Shown: one piece after another, positions 7,115 through 16,516 of the stretch
How positions within the stretch are numbered: the stretch's first letter is position 1
Layout: each line of letters opens with the position of its first letter
Assembly: GCF_000298315.2 (NCBI RefSeq)
Contig: NZ_AEYE02000015.1
Span: 62,001 to 126,000, forward strand
DNA length: 64,000 bases
Direction of reading: 5' to 3'
From: Rhizobium grahamii CCGE 502
Lineage (GTDB): Bacteria; Pseudomonadota; Alphaproteobacteria; Rhizobiales; Rhizobiaceae
Translations under genes and position numbers: made by a program
The notes under the pieces: model-generated
What the model was told of the DNA's origin: nothing
Seen by the model: only the letters and a program-made list of their open reading frames with translations
The model's database searches: none

Positions 7115-8272
7115 GTGATCGAATATGCTCTCTTGTTCGGACTGGGCTTCCTGACAGCAGCGTTCCTCGTTTTCCTGGTGTCGCCCGCTGTCCACCGTCG
7201 AATCGTCTGGTACACCGAAAATCGGATGCGTGCGACCATGCCGCTCAGCCCGCAGGAAGTGCGGGCGCAGAAGGACATGGTACGAGCCTTCTATGCCGCG
7301 GAAAACGCCAAGACGACGCAACAGCTGGTGCGCGAGCGCGAGAAGTCGCTGGCGCTGCAGTTGAAACATGATTCACTGGCACTCGACGCAGGACGGTCTG
7401 CCGCTGAAATCGGCGGATTGCAGGCGCAGATCAGCGACATGAGTGTCGAAGCAGCGGAACAGCGCTCGCATCTGCGCAGGGATGAAAACTACATCAGTCA
7501 GCTGAAGACGAGCCTCCACATCGCGGAGCAGGCAAGTGCGGCCAAGGAAGGCGAACTTGAAGCGCTTCGCACGCGGCTCAACAGACTTGCGGAACAGACC
7601 GACAATTTAAAGATCGATTTGGCGGCGCGCGAGACCGAAATCGAAAGCATGAGCTTCAAGGCGAATGCGGTCCGCATCGAGCGCGACACGCTTCGCCAGG
7701 ACGTAAGCTTGCTGCAGAAGCGCGCAAGGGATGCGGAGCAGGCTCTCGCCCAGCACGAGCACGCGGTCATCAGGCTCGAAGATCAGGCAGACCGCGATGC
7801 GGCGTCGGTGGCCGACAAGGATACGCTTCTCGGGCGCCGCCAGCAGGAAATTGCTAAGCTGAAAGAACAGATCAAGGCGGCGAACGCGGACCTGCGGAAG
7901 GCAAACCGTGCCCTGCGCAATGGCGGCCTTCAACCCATAGCCGCAGATGCGGTTTCAGAGGAGCGGGCAACCGAGGAAACGATGGCAACCGAACTCGATA
8001 CCGCGGCGATCGCGGCACGCCTGAGCGAAGAAGTGCGCAAGCGCAGCGCCGCCGTTTCGGAACAGTTGAAAGCAAAGTCGGACACGCATCAGGATGAAGC
8101 CGCACGCGAGGAGATCGCCGACATAGCCGCAAGAATGGTCGCATTGACAGCGATCAATGAAGGCCCCACGTCGCCGATCCGAGATCTTTTGCCGGATGCC
8201 GCAGACCATCAGGATGGTGAGCGCATCAACCTTGCGCAGCGCGCAGCGACGATCCTGTCGGAACCAGGCTGA
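7115..8272 (+). CDS. Membrane-anchored coiled-coil protein, conserved in rhizobia
   Basis: A 385-residue protein starting at GTG 7115. One N-terminal membrane segment (ALLFGLGFLTAAFLVFLVS, residues 4-22) is followed by a long charged helical region, about residues 45-275, with heptad-like spacing and repeated Glu/Arg/Gln blocks. A low-complexity acidic tail completes it. The arrangement is that of an inner-membrane anchor with a cytoplasmic rod. I recognise no enzyme motif. A structural or scaffold role in the envelope or cell division is only inference. Confidence 0.75.
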   Translation: MIEYALLFGLGFLTAAFLVFLVSPAVHRRIVWYTENRMRATMPLSPQEVRAQKDMVRAFYAAENAKTTQQLVREREKSLALQLKHDSLALDAGRSAAEIGGLQAQISDMSVEAAEQRSHLRRDENYISQLKTSLHIAEQASAAKEGELEALRTRLNRLAEQTDNLKIDLAARETEIESMSFKANAVRIERDTLRQDVSLLQKRARDAEQALAQHEHAVIRLEDQADRDAASVADKDTLLGRRQQEIAKLKEQIKAANADLRKANRALRNGGLQPIAADAVSEERATEETMATELDTAAIAARLSEEVRKRSAAVSEQLKAKSDTHQDEAAREEIADIAARMVALTAINEGPTSPIRDLLPDAADHQDGERINLAQRAATILSEPG

Positions 8273-8274
8273 GA

Positions 8275-9093
8275 TCAGATCCGCTTCACCGCTGACGCCA
8301 TGGCGAAAAGAGCGATGCCGGTCGCCATCGCCACATTGAGGCTGTCCAATCCCTCCGACTGCGGAATGCGCGCACTGTTGAAACGCTCAAGCACAACAGG
8401 CGGCAATCCCTCGCCTTCCGTGCCTACGACCAACGCCATCTTGTCGGCTGGCGGTATGGCCCGGATATCGGTCTCGCCGCGCGGCGAAAGTGTCCAGATA
8501 GCGAAGCCATTCGCGGCAAGCCGCGTCAATATATCGAGTCCAGTGCCCTGCCGCTGATAGGGCACGCTGAGGACGGAGCCGACAGAAACGCGCAATGCCT
8601 TGCGATACAGCGGATCGCAGGACGTTTCATCGAGGAAGATGGCATCGGCCTTGAAGGCGGCCGCGTTGCGGAACATCGATCCGGCATTGTCATGATTGGA
8701 AATGCCGCAACCGACAAGGACCAGCGAACGCTCAGACAATCGGTCGACGAGATCGACTTCCGCCACCTCGCGCCTGCCAAGGGCCAATACGCCGCGATGG
8801 AGATGAAATCCGACGATCCGGTCCAGTACTTCGGCCTCGGCAACATAGACGGGCACCTCGATCGGCAGCCGCTCGAGAATGGGAGCGACGCCATCGACAC
8901 GGTTCCTGAGCAACAGCACCTTTTCGGTTGTAAAGCTGCCGCTGGTGCTGGCTTCCGCCAACATGCGAAGCACGACCGTGCCTTCCGCAATGAAGCGGTT
9001 CTGCCGACCGGTCAGATCCCGTTCGCGGATATCGCGAAACTCAGCGATGCGAGGATCGTCCGCGCTCTCGATGGCAACGAGCCGGGAAGCCAT
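8275..9093 (-). CDS. TrmH/SpoU-family RNA 2'-O-methyltransferase
   Basis: A 272-residue protein. The N-terminal substrate-binding domain has FIAEGTVVLRMLAEA (residues 34-48), and the SPOUT domain carries the three SpoU motifs: NHDNAGSMFRNAAAF, VVGTEGEGLP and IPQSEGLDSLNVAMATGIALF. Such enzymes use SAM to methylate ribose 2'-OH in rRNA or tRNA; the target nucleotide cannot be read from the sequence. It ends 3 bp from the upstream convergent gene and lies 4 bp downstream of the DUF6476 gene, so it is probably co-transcribed with that. Confidence 0.9.
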   Translation of the reverse strand: MASRLVAIESADDPRIAEFRDIRERDLTGRQNRFIAEGTVVLRMLAEASTSGSFTTEKVLLLRNRVDGVAPILERLPIEVPVYVAEAEVLDRIVGFHLHRGVLALGRREVAEVDLVDRLSERSLVLVGCGISNHDNAGSMFRNAAAFKADAIFLDETSCDPLYRKALRVSVGSVLSVPYQRQGTGLDILTRLAANGFAIWTLSPRGETDIRAIPPADKMALVVGTEGEGLPPVVLERFNSARIPQSEGLDSLNVAMATGIALFAMASAVKRI

Positions 9094-9097
9094 CGCC

Positions 9098-9484
9098 CTA
9101 GCCGCCGTTGATGGTCACGTCGGCGACAATGCGTCCTGCCTTGATATCGAAGACGAGCGACTTCATGATCCCGTCGGCCGTGGCCCCAAAGAACATGATC
9201 TGCCCTCCCGAGAACGACGACGACTGGATGATGAAGCCCGGCGGTAACACGGCCGTCACGGATACAGGCGCATCCGACGGTACACCGGCCGATGTCACGG
9301 CTGTTGGTTCGCTCGCGGGACTCCGCATCGTCTTGTAGACAATGGCGCCGAAGACCGCCATAAGGCTCACGAACATGATGATGCCTGAAACAATCTGCAG
9401 GCGGATCATCTTGCGCCGGACACGTTCCATCACCGGATCAAGGGGCTTTTCGTCCTGATCACCTTCTGGCTGGATATTCGTCAT
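9098..9484 (-). CDS. Small membrane protein (DUF6476-like)
   Basis: A 128-residue protein with a charged cytoplasmic N-terminus, one transmembrane helix (LQIVSGIIMFVSLMAVFGAIVY, about residues 29-50) and a periplasmic C-terminal domain containing SGGQIMFFGATADG. It matches the pattern of rhizobial proteins in the DUF6476 group next to TrmH and RluD genes. The function is unknown. It is probably expressed with the downstream methyltransferase. Confidence 0.75.
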   Translation of the reverse strand: MTNIQPEGDQDEKPLDPVMERVRRKMIRLQIVSGIIMFVSLMAVFGAIVYKTMRSPASEPTAVTSAGVPSDAPVSVTAVLPPGFIIQSSSFSGGQIMFFGATADGIMKSLVFDIKAGRIVADVTINGG

Positions 9485-9526
9485 ATGTGGCGTTCCGTTC
9501 TATAAATCATTCGGAGAAGAAGCGTC

Positions 9527-10561
9527 TTGAGCGACCCCTTTAAACAAGCATCCGGCATTAGAAAAGTCCTCACGGCCGACGAGAGTGCCGAAGGCCGTCT
9601 CGATGCGTGGATGACGGCACAGCTCGGCGAAGAGTTTTCGCGCAGTCGCGTGAAGGTGCTGATCAAGGAAGGCCAGGTCTCGGCGGGTGGCAAGGTCGTC
9701 GCCGATCCGCAGAAAAAGGTGCGTCCAGGCGATGTCTTCGAGATAGTCCTACCGGAACCGCAAGACCCGACGCCCCAGGGCGAAAACATCCCGCTCGATA
9801 TTCTGTTCGAAGACGACGATGTCATCGTCATCTCGAAGCCTGCGGGCCTCGTCGTCCATCCAGCGGCCGGGAACTGGACCGGTACGCTCGTCAATGCGCT
9901 GATCTACCATTGTGGCGACAGTCTTTCCGGTATCGGCGGCGTCCGTCGTCCGGGGATCGTTCACCGCCTGGACAAAGACACCACAGGTGTAATGGTCGTC
10001 GCCAAGAACGACATCTCTCATCGCCACCTGTCGCTGCAGTTCGCCGATCACGGGCGCACCATGCCGCTGGAGCGCGCTTATCAGGCAATCGTCTGGGGGC
10101 GTCCTCGCGCTCTGACGGGGACGATCAATGCCCCGCTCGGGCGCTCCGTCGGCGACCGTACGCGTCGTGCCGTCAAACGGCCCGAGACGCAAGATGCCGA
10201 CGAGGCGATCACACATTATGAGGTGCTCGAGCGCTTTCATGAGAATCCCGACGCGACTTCGCTCGCCTCACTCATCGAGTGTCATCTCGAAACCGGCCGC
10301 ACGCATCAAATCCGCGTGCACATGGCACATATCGGCCACCCGCTGCTCGGTGACACGGTCTACGGCGCAGGTTTCAGGACAAAGGCAAATCTCCTTCCGG
10401 ATGCTGCCAGGAAGACTGTGAATGCCTTTGGCAGGCAGGCTCTCCATGCCTATATGCTGCAATTCGAGCACCCCCGCACCAACGAGGTGATGCACTTTGA
10501 AGTGCCTCTGCCTGAGGACATGGTAGAGTTGGCAAGCGCCCTGCGGGCCAAGGCGGAGTAA
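9527..10561 (+). CDS. RluA/RluD-family 23S rRNA pseudouridine synthase
   Basis: A 344-residue protein starting at TTG 9527, preceded by GGAGAAG. An S4 RNA-binding domain (residues ~20-80, SRSRVKVLIKEGQVSAGGK) is followed by the catalytic domain with the signature HRLDKDTTGVMVVAKN, whose Asp is the catalytic residue. Further family motifs are LIECHLETGRTHQIRVHM and HPLLGDTVYG. The S4 domain and length fit RluD, which modifies helix 69 of 23S rRNA. It is divergent from the DUF6476 gene and followed 162 bp later by rpoH. Confidence 0.9.
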   Translation: MSDPFKQASGIRKVLTADESAEGRLDAWMTAQLGEEFSRSRVKVLIKEGQVSAGGKVVADPQKKVRPGDVFEIVLPEPQDPTPQGENIPLDILFEDDDVIVISKPAGLVVHPAAGNWTGTLVNALIYHCGDSLSGIGGVRRPGIVHRLDKDTTGVMVVAKNDISHRHLSLQFADHGRTMPLERAYQAIVWGRPRALTGTINAPLGRSVGDRTRRAVKRPETQDADEAITHYEVLERFHENPDATSLASLIECHLETGRTHQIRVHMAHIGHPLLGDTVYGAGFRTKANLLPDAARKTVNAFGRQALHAYMLQFEHPRTNEVMHFEVPLPEDMVELASALRAKAE

Positions 10562-10586
10562 CGCCTTCGTGAAACGGTGTGCGGCC

Positions 10587-10615
10587 TTGAACCCCTGTTC
10601 CGCCATACTTATCTG
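10587..10615 (+). promoter_or_regulatory. Candidate promoter of rpoH
   Basis: TTGAAC-N17-TATCTG resembles a housekeeping -35/-10 pair and lies 108 bp before the rpoH ATG. The CTTGAA/CCATAC bases inside it also resemble a sigma-32 promoter, though with short spacing. A hairpin GTGCGG-N12-CCGCAC (10628-10651) lies in the predicted 5' leader. All of this is motif-based only. Confidence 0.3.
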
Positions 10616-10723
10616 TACATTGACTCAGTGCGGGCTCCGATAAAGCCGCACGTCCCCGGTTCGCCTTTTTAACGCAGGGGCGCGTTCCATCGGGAACCGG
10701 AATTCAGATAGGAGGGTGCTTTT

Positions 10724-11632
10724 ATGGCCCGAAATAACTTGCCGTCCATTACCGCCGGCGAAGCCGGTCTCAATCGCTATCTCGACGAGATCCGCAAGTT
10801 CCCGATGTTGGAACCGCAGCAGGAATATATGCTCGCGAAGCGCTATGCGGAACATGGCGATCGCGAAGCCGCTCACAAACTCGTCACCAGTCACCTGCGC
10901 CTCGTTGCGAAGATCGCAATGGGATACCGCGGCTATGGCCTGCCGATTGGCGAAGTCGTATCCGAAGGGAACGTCGGCCTGATGCAGGCCGTCAAGAAGT
11001 TCGATCCGGAACGCGGCTTCCGTCTTGCCACCTATGCCATGTGGTGGATCAAGGCTTCGATCCAGGAATACATCCTGCGTTCGTGGTCTCTGGTGAAGAT
11101 GGGCACGACCGCCAACCAGAAACGACTGTTCTTCAACTTGCGTCGCCTCAAGGGCCGCATTCAGGCCATTGACGACGGTGACTTGAAGCCGGAACACGTC
11201 GCTGAGATTGCCACGAAGCTGAACGTCTCCGAGGAGGAGGTCGTTTCGATGAACCGTCGCCTGTCGGGCGACGCGTCGCTGAACGCACCGATCAAGGCCT
11301 CGGAAGGCGAATCCGGTCAATGGCAGGATTGGCTCGTCGACGACCACGATAGCCAAGAGGCGGTTCTGATCGAGCAGGACGAACTCGACACGCGTCGCCG
11401 TATGCTGGCGAAGGCGATGAGCGTTCTCAACGATCGCGAACGCCGTATCTTCGAGGCGCGTCGTCTCGCTGAAGATCCGGTAACGCTGGAGGACCTCTCG
11501 TCGGAGTTCGACATCAGCCGCGAACGCGTTCGTCAGATCGAAGTTCGCGCCTTCGAAAAAGTCCAGGATGCCGTGCGCAAGGAAGCTCTGGAGCGCGCCA
11601 AGGCCGTTCGGGTCGTGGAAGCGACAGCCTAA
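10724..11632 (+). CDS. rpoH: Heat-shock sigma factor RpoH (sigma-32)
   Basis: A 302-residue group-3 sigma factor preceded by a strong GGAGGG ribosome site. Region 2 contains the RpoH box-like YGLPIGEVVSEGNVGLMQAVKKFDP and the -10 recognition helix TYAMWWIKASIQEYILRSWS. The sigma-32-specific segment QKRLFFNLRRLK follows, and region 4 ends with the helix-turn-helix EFDISRERVRQIEVRAFEKV. Rhizobia usually have two RpoH proteins, and this context between an RluD-type gene and purA is that of RpoH1. It directs RNA polymerase to heat-shock and stress promoters. Confidence 0.95.
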   Translation: MARNNLPSITAGEAGLNRYLDEIRKFPMLEPQQEYMLAKRYAEHGDREAAHKLVTSHLRLVAKIAMGYRGYGLPIGEVVSEGNVGLMQAVKKFDPERGFRLATYAMWWIKASIQEYILRSWSLVKMGTTANQKRLFFNLRRLKGRIQAIDDGDLKPEHVAEIATKLNVSEEEVVSMNRRLSGDASLNAPIKASEGESGQWQDWLVDDHDSQEAVLIEQDELDTRRRMLAKAMSVLNDRERRIFEARRLAEDPVTLEDLSSEFDISRERVRQIEVRAFEKVQDAVRKEALERAKAVRVVEATA

Positions 11633-11659
11633 AGCGCAAGTTTCCTCAGGTAAAAGAAA

Positions 11660-11687
11660 GGCGGGACCGTTTGGTCCCGCCTTTTTT
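11660..11687 (+). terminator. Rho-independent terminator of rpoH
   Basis: A perfect 9-bp stem GGCGGGACC/GGTCCCGCC with loop GTTT is followed by six T, 27 bp after the rpoH stop. Confidence 0.9.
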
Positions 11688-11709
11688 GTTTTAGCACTTC
11701 AAACGTCGA

Positions 11710-14046
11710 CTATTGGCTGGTCGACACGTCGCCAAAAGCAGTCCATTCCTTGATCGCGGCGTTGAACGCCTCCGCGCCGGTCGAACCCTTCTGCATTGTC
11801 AGAAGCGCACGGCGGCCGTTGCGATAGGTGATCGGGATATCAATCCAGTCGCGAGTTCCCAGGAGATCGAGGTTGGCCTTGCGCGCATCCGGATAGTCAT
11901 TCAGCGCGATCATATGGAAATCGTCCGTGATCTTTGCGGGAACTGCAATCAACGCGTCGCCGCGATCCTGCTCGGTCCGCTTCATCGAAATGCGCTGGAC
12001 GCTCTCGATGGCGCCGCCTTCGAAGTTCGGCGGCAACGAGAAGACGACTTCGACGATGTGGCTTGCAGGCAGCGACGGATCTGAATTGCGTTTGAAGGTG
12101 AGCTGCGCCGACAGGTTGCGTTCCGGAACGGTCACGGTCGCCTGCACGGATGCTTCCTGCCTGCCGTCCGAGCCTGCCTCGTGCTGGAGGCTCCAAACCA
12201 CCGACCCCTGGATAGCGGTCGGCGAACTCTGCCCAATCCGCTCTTCATAGAGGAACATTTTTTCATTTGACCCGACAGGCGTGGTTTGTGCTGCACCTTC
12301 CGCCGGCGGCGTCGCTGCTGGCGTGGCTGCAGGAGGGGTAGCGCTCATCGCGGGCGGCGTCGTCGAGGTCGCAGGCGGCGTCGGATCGGCCGCAGCGACG
12401 TTCTGCTCGGCTACCGACTTTCCTTCGGCCGTCGGCGTTCCCGGAACAGCAGCGGGGCCGCTGTCGACCTCCGTGCCATCGGCGCGAAGTCGCTGGTTGA
12501 ACTTGTTGTTGACGGCAGCGCCGTCATTCAACGAGGCGACTTCCTTGTTTGCGTCTGCCGGCTTGGCGTCGCTGGTCTGTCCCCCCGCGGCTGGCGTCGA
12601 GGCATCCGGCTTGGCCGGCGCCTGCTCGTTCTTCGCACTCTGCGACGGAGCGGCGCTGACAAGGTTCTTCACCATCGTCGACAGCGCATCTTGATGGGTC
12701 CAGGCGGCATACCCGCCGCCGCCAACAACGCCGAGCGCAATTAGGATCGTTACGATGGAACCGATGCCGAACCGGCGGCGCTTCGGCTCCATGCGCAGAT
12801 TCTTGCCCTGGAACTTCGCGGCAACGGCGCTGTCGAGATCGGGCGGCGCAGTGCCGTCATCGTCTTCGGCAACAACGCCGCGGTTGTCGTAGCCACGAAG
12901 CGGCCGCGCCTCCTGCCAGGCAGGATTGGCTTCCGGCGCAGCTTTGGCGGTGCCATGGATCTCCGAGAAGAGATCGCCATCGTCGAAATGCGCGTTGATC
13001 GGAACCTTCTTGCCGCTTTCGATCGGCGGGAGATCGTCGAAGGCTGCCGCCTCCCACGAGAAACCCTCGTTGGCGGCAGGCATCTTCACGCTAGCCGGTG
13101 AATGGTCGATCCCGGCGATGACGTCCTCGAACGCGCGCGCGGCTTCGTTTGCCGGAGCAACGGGCGCTGCCTCGGAAAACTGCCTCAATTCCTCGAGCGC
13201 CCAGTCTGTCGGGGCATCCTTGGCCGGCGGCGCGGGCGTTTCCTCGACGGGCTCAGCCCATACCGGATCGAAATGCCCGGCGGCGTCCGCATGGAGCGGC
13301 TCTTCCTGGCTGCGATCCACGAATTCTTCCGGCGGGTGATCCAAGCCATAGACTGGTTCGACCAGACGGTTGGTGAGATCGTAGTCGCGCGCCGCTGGCT
13401 GCAAAGCCGGCTCCTCGTACGGAGGCTCGGTGGGCTCGGCAACAGCCTCTTCTATGCCCGCATGCTCGTCAGAGCCCTGCAGTTCCTCGCGAGCGACCTC
13501 TTCGGAAGGAGCGGAATGCAAGTGCTCGACAGGCTCGATTTCTTCAGCGGGAGCCGACGGCTCTTCATGCGGCCAATGCGTGTCCTGCTGGGCAGCATAC
13601 TCCGGCTCGGCAGCGGCAGGCTCTTCGTGATAATGCGCAGGCTCTTCGACCGGCTCCTCATAGGCAGGCGCAGGCTCTTCAGCTTCTACATGCTCTTCGT
13701 GAATCGATGTCTGGTCTGCCGGCTCGTCAACAGTGGGTTCGGCGGCGACCGGTTCAGGAGCGGTGGCCTCCGGCTCATGGGTGGCCTCGACTTCGGGCGC
13801 AGCCGCCGCGGCAACATCGTCCGCGGACGGAACGGCTTCGGCGTGTTCCGCTTCGACTTCGCGGATTGCAGCCTCAAGCTTTTCAAGCTGCCGTTGCAGC
13901 ATCGCTTCCGGCGGACGCGGTTTCATGTTCTCGAGCTGCCGCTGCACAGCACCGCGAGCGCGCTCGTAGACTTTCACCCGCATCTCGGGAGTATTTTCAG
14001 ACAGGCCGTCAACCGCCCGCCGGATAACTGCGATAAAATCCGCCAT
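11710..14046 (-). CDS. Large acidic single-pass membrane protein
   Basis: A 778-residue protein starting at the ATG at 14046 (MADFIAVIRRAVDGL), behind an AGAGAAAG site. A short conserved N-terminal helical domain, to about residue 70, is followed by roughly 330 residues of Glu/Pro/Ala-rich disordered sequence. Next come a basic stop-transfer patch and one membrane helix (residues ~425-450, GSIVTILIALGVVGGGGYAAW), a Pro/Ala/Thr-rich linker, and a folded C-terminal domain of about 170 residues (SSPTAIQGSVVW, VVFSLPPNFEGGAIESVQRI). It is known only as a conserved rhizobial hypothetical. The topology suggests an acidic cytoplasmic part and a periplasmic beta domain. It lies downstream of purA on the same strand, 60 bp away. 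Confidence 0.75.
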   Translation of the reverse strand: MADFIAVIRRAVDGLSENTPEMRVKVYERARGAVQRQLENMKPRPPEAMLQRQLEKLEAAIREVEAEHAEAVPSADDVAAAAAPEVEATHEPEATAPEPVAAEPTVDEPADQTSIHEEHVEAEEPAPAYEEPVEEPAHYHEEPAAAEPEYAAQQDTHWPHEEPSAPAEEIEPVEHLHSAPSEEVAREELQGSDEHAGIEEAVAEPTEPPYEEPALQPAARDYDLTNRLVEPVYGLDHPPEEFVDRSQEEPLHADAAGHFDPVWAEPVEETPAPPAKDAPTDWALEELRQFSEAAPVAPANEAARAFEDVIAGIDHSPASVKMPAANEGFSWEAAAFDDLPPIESGKKVPINAHFDDGDLFSEIHGTAKAAPEANPAWQEARPLRGYDNRGVVAEDDDGTAPPDLDSAVAAKFQGKNLRMEPKRRRFGIGSIVTILIALGVVGGGGYAAWTHQDALSTMVKNLVSAAPSQSAKNEQAPAKPDASTPAAGGQTSDAKPADANKEVASLNDGAAVNNKFNQRLRADGTEVDSGPAAVPGTPTAEGKSVAEQNVAAADPTPPATSTTPPAMSATPPAATPAATPPAEGAAQTTPVGSNEKMFLYEERIGQSSPTAIQGSVVWSLQHEAGSDGRQEASVQATVTVPERNLSAQLTFKRNSDPSLPASHIVEVVFSLPPNFEGGAIESVQRISMKRTEQDRGDALIAVPAKITDDFHMIALNDYPDARKANLDLLGTRDWIDIPITYRNGRRALLTMQKGSTGAEAFNAAIKEWTAFGDVSTSQ

Positions 14047-14106
14047 TCGTACTTTCTCTAAGAGCGCGGTCCGCAACGCGAACCACACAAATAATGACCC
14101 GCGACC

Positions 14107-15402
14107 TTAGTCCTCAAACGGATCGGTCACAAGTATCGTGTCGTCTCGCTCAGGACTTGTAGACAGGAGAGCGACAGGCGCCCCGATCAACTCTTCGACC
14201 TGGCGAACATACTTGATTGCCTGGGCCGGCAGATCGGCCCAACTGCGCGCGCCGACGGTCGATTCTTTCCAGCCTTCCAGCGTGATGTAGATCGGCTCGA
14301 CGCGGGCCTGGGCAGCTTGGCTAGCCGGAAGATAATCGATCTCTTTGCCGTCAAGCTTGTAGGCGACGCAGATCTTCAGTTCGTCGAGACCGTCAAGAAC
14401 GTCGAGCTTGGTCAGCGCGATGCCCGTGATGCCAGATGTCTTCACAGTCTGGCGGACTAGAACCGAATCGAACCAGCCACACCGACGCGGACGCCCGGTA
14501 TTGACGCCGACTTCGCGACCGACTGTCGAAAGATGCTTGCCGATCTCATCGTCCAGTTCGCACGGGAACGGACCTTCGCCCACGCGCGTCGTGTAAGCCT
14601 TGGTGATGCCGAGAACATAGCCGATTGCCGTCGGGCCGAGACCCGAGCCGGCGGCGGCCTGACCGGCAACCGTATTCGACGACGTGACGAAGGGATAGGT
14701 GCCGTGGTCGTTGTCGAGTAGCGCGCCCTGCGCACCTTCAAACAGGATGCGGGCACCAGCTTTACGTTGATCGTCGAGGATGCGCCAAACCTGGTCGACA
14801 TAAGGCAGAACCTGGTCGGCGACCTCGTTCAGTTCCCTCTCCAGCGATTCCACCGAAATCTCCGGCAGGCCGAGACCGCGGCGTAGCGCATTGTGATGCG
14901 TCAGAAGACGGTCGATCTTCGCCGGCAGCGCTTCCTTGTCGGCCAGGTCGATGGCGCGGATCGCGCGGCGACCGACCTTGTCTTCATAAGCCGGGCCGAT
15001 GCCGCGGCGGGTCGTACCGATCTTGGTTCCGCTGTTGGAGGCCGCGTCTTCGCGGAAGCCATCGAGGTCGCGGTGCAGCGACAGGATCAGCGGTGCGTTG
15101 TCTGCGATGCGCAGCACCTCGGGCGTCACATTGACACCCTGCGCGCGCAGCTTCGCGACTTCAGCGACGAAATGATGCGGATCGACGACGACGCCATTGC
15201 CGATGACACTGAGTTTGCCGCGTACGAGGCCGGATGGCAGAAGGGCAAGCTTGTAGCTGACCCCGTCGATGACCAGCGTGTGGCCCGCATTGTGTCCGCC
15301 CTGATAGCGTACGATCACATCGGCGCGTTCTGAAAGCCAATCGACAATCTTGCCCTTGCCTTCGTCACCCCATTGCGAACCGACCACGACTACGTTCGTC
15401 AT
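14107..15402 (-). CDS. purA: Adenylosuccinate synthetase
   Basis: A 431-residue protein that catalyses GTP-dependent formation of adenylosuccinate from IMP and Asp, the first committed step to AMP. The N-terminal GTP-binding loop [19 protein letters not shown] (with catalytic Asp) and QGGHNAGHT are present, as are [13 protein letters not shown] and the later [10 protein letters not shown] signature. Length matches the family. It starts at the ATG at 15402. Confidence 0.97.
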   Translation of the reverse strand: MTNVVVVGSQWGDEGKGKIVDWLSERADVIVRYQGGHNAGHTLVIDGVSYKLALLPSGLVRGKLSVIGNGVVVDPHHFVAEVAKLRAQGVNVTPEVLRIADNAPLILSLHRDLDGFREDAASNSGTKIGTTRRGIGPAYEDKVGRRAIRAIDLADKEALPAKIDRLLTHHNALRRGLGLPEISVESLERELNEVADQVLPYVDQVWRILDDQRKAGARILFEGAQGALLDNDHGTYPFVTSSNTVAGQAAAGSGLGPTAIGYVLGITKAYTTRVGEGPFPCELDDEIGKHLSTVGREVGVNTGRPRRCGWFDSVLVRQTVKTSGITGIALTKLDVLDGLDELKICVAYKLDGKEIDYLPASQAAQARVEPIYITLEGWKESTVGARSWADLPAQAIKYVRQVEELIGAPVALLSTSPERDDTILVTDPFED

Positions 15403-15598
15403 TCACGTCTTCCTGTTAAAGGCGGATTTACCCGCACCCTTCTCAAACCCGCGCATCTATAAAGCTTTGTCACGGGGAAAGCGACCCTGTTATGCTGCCG
15501 GAATCGGCTTTTTACGTGACAAATCAGCCATCATCGGGCTATTGGCCAATCATATCCTGGGGTTGAGAACACATCGCCGTCATCTGGAAGAATCGCCT

Positions 15599-16516
15599 GT
15601 GCAGGTTGCCGCTTATATTTCTCTCGTCGTCGCGGCATTGTGCTGGGGCGGAAACGCGGTAGCGGGCAAGCTCGCGCTGGGGCACGTCAGCCCGATGACG
15701 TTGACATTTCTGCGCTGGTTCCTTGCAACAGCGCTCATTGCCGCCGTTTCGGTCCCGCAATTGAAGCGCGACTGGCCGATCGTTCGCAAGAACCTGCCGC
15801 TTCTCTTCTTTTATGGCGTCGTCGGCTACACGCTTTTCAACGCCATGCTTTACTCCGCCGTCCAATATACGACCGTGATCAATGTCGCGATCGAGCAGGC
15901 CGGCATTCCGATGCTGATCTTCCTCCTAAACTTTGTTTTCTTCCGCACAGGCGTCCCTACGGCGCAAGTCGTCGGCTTCGCGATGACCTTGGTCGGGGTC
16001 GCATTGACCGCCGCGCACGGTGACCTGAGGACCCTGCTGCAGCTCGGCCTCAACCGCGGTGACGGACTCATGCTGATCGCCGTCGCCGCCTATTCGGTCT
16101 ATACGATTTTTCTTCGCTGGAAGCCGCCACTCGATTGGCGCACGCTGATGGCCGTTCCCGCACTCGGCGCGACGCTCACTGCCGTGCCGCTACTCATCTG
16201 GGAGGGCAGTCAAGGCGCCATTCAACTGCCCGACAACAGCGGCTGGCTGATCGCCTTTTACACCGCGATCTTCGCCTCCCTCCTCGCGCAAATCCTCTAC
16301 ATTAAAGGCGTTGAGGCGATTGGCGCAAACCGGGCCGGCCTCTTCATCAATCTCGTGCCAGTTTTCGGAACGCTGTTGTCGGTGGCCCTGCTTGGCGAGC
16401 ATTTGCAGGCCTTTCACATCGTTGCGTTGGCGCTTGCATTGGGCGGCATCGCCATTGCTGAAAAGGGCCGCCCCCAGACAGCCGTCTCTACCGCCCCTGC
16501 ATCACCAATGGATTAG
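15599..16516 (+). CDS. EamA/DMT-family transporter
   Basis: A 305-residue membrane protein starting at GTG 15599, eight bases after GGAAG. Ten hydrophobic helices are arranged as two EamA repeats; the first begins YISLVVAALCWGGNAVAGKLAL, and the second contains GLMLIAVAAYSVYTIFLRW. Such proteins export small metabolites or amino acids; the substrate is unknown. The frame is open to 15350, but that part overlaps purA and encodes no membrane helix. Its stop overlaps the stop of the convergent acetyltransferase by four bases. Confidence 0.85.
   Translation: MQVAAYISLVVAALCWGGNAVAGKLALGHVSPMTLTFLRWFLATALIAAVSVPQLKRDWPIVRKNLPLLFFYGVVGYTLFNAMLYSAVQYTTVINVAIEQAGIPMLIFLLNFVFFRTGVPTAQVVGFAMTLVGVALTAAHGDLRTLLQLGLNRGDGLMLIAVAAYSVYTIFLRWKPPLDWRTLMAVPALGATLTAVPLLIWEGSQGAIQLPDNSGWLIAFYTAIFASLLAQILYIKGVEAIGANRAGLFINLVPVFGTLLSVALLGEHLQAFHIVALALALGGIAIAEKGRPQTAVSTAPASPMD

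Noticed and set aside
10628-10670. RNA thermometer in the rpoH leader
   Set aside because: The hairpin lies over 70 bases before the ribosome site and does not pair with it as far as I can see, so temperature control of translation is not supported.
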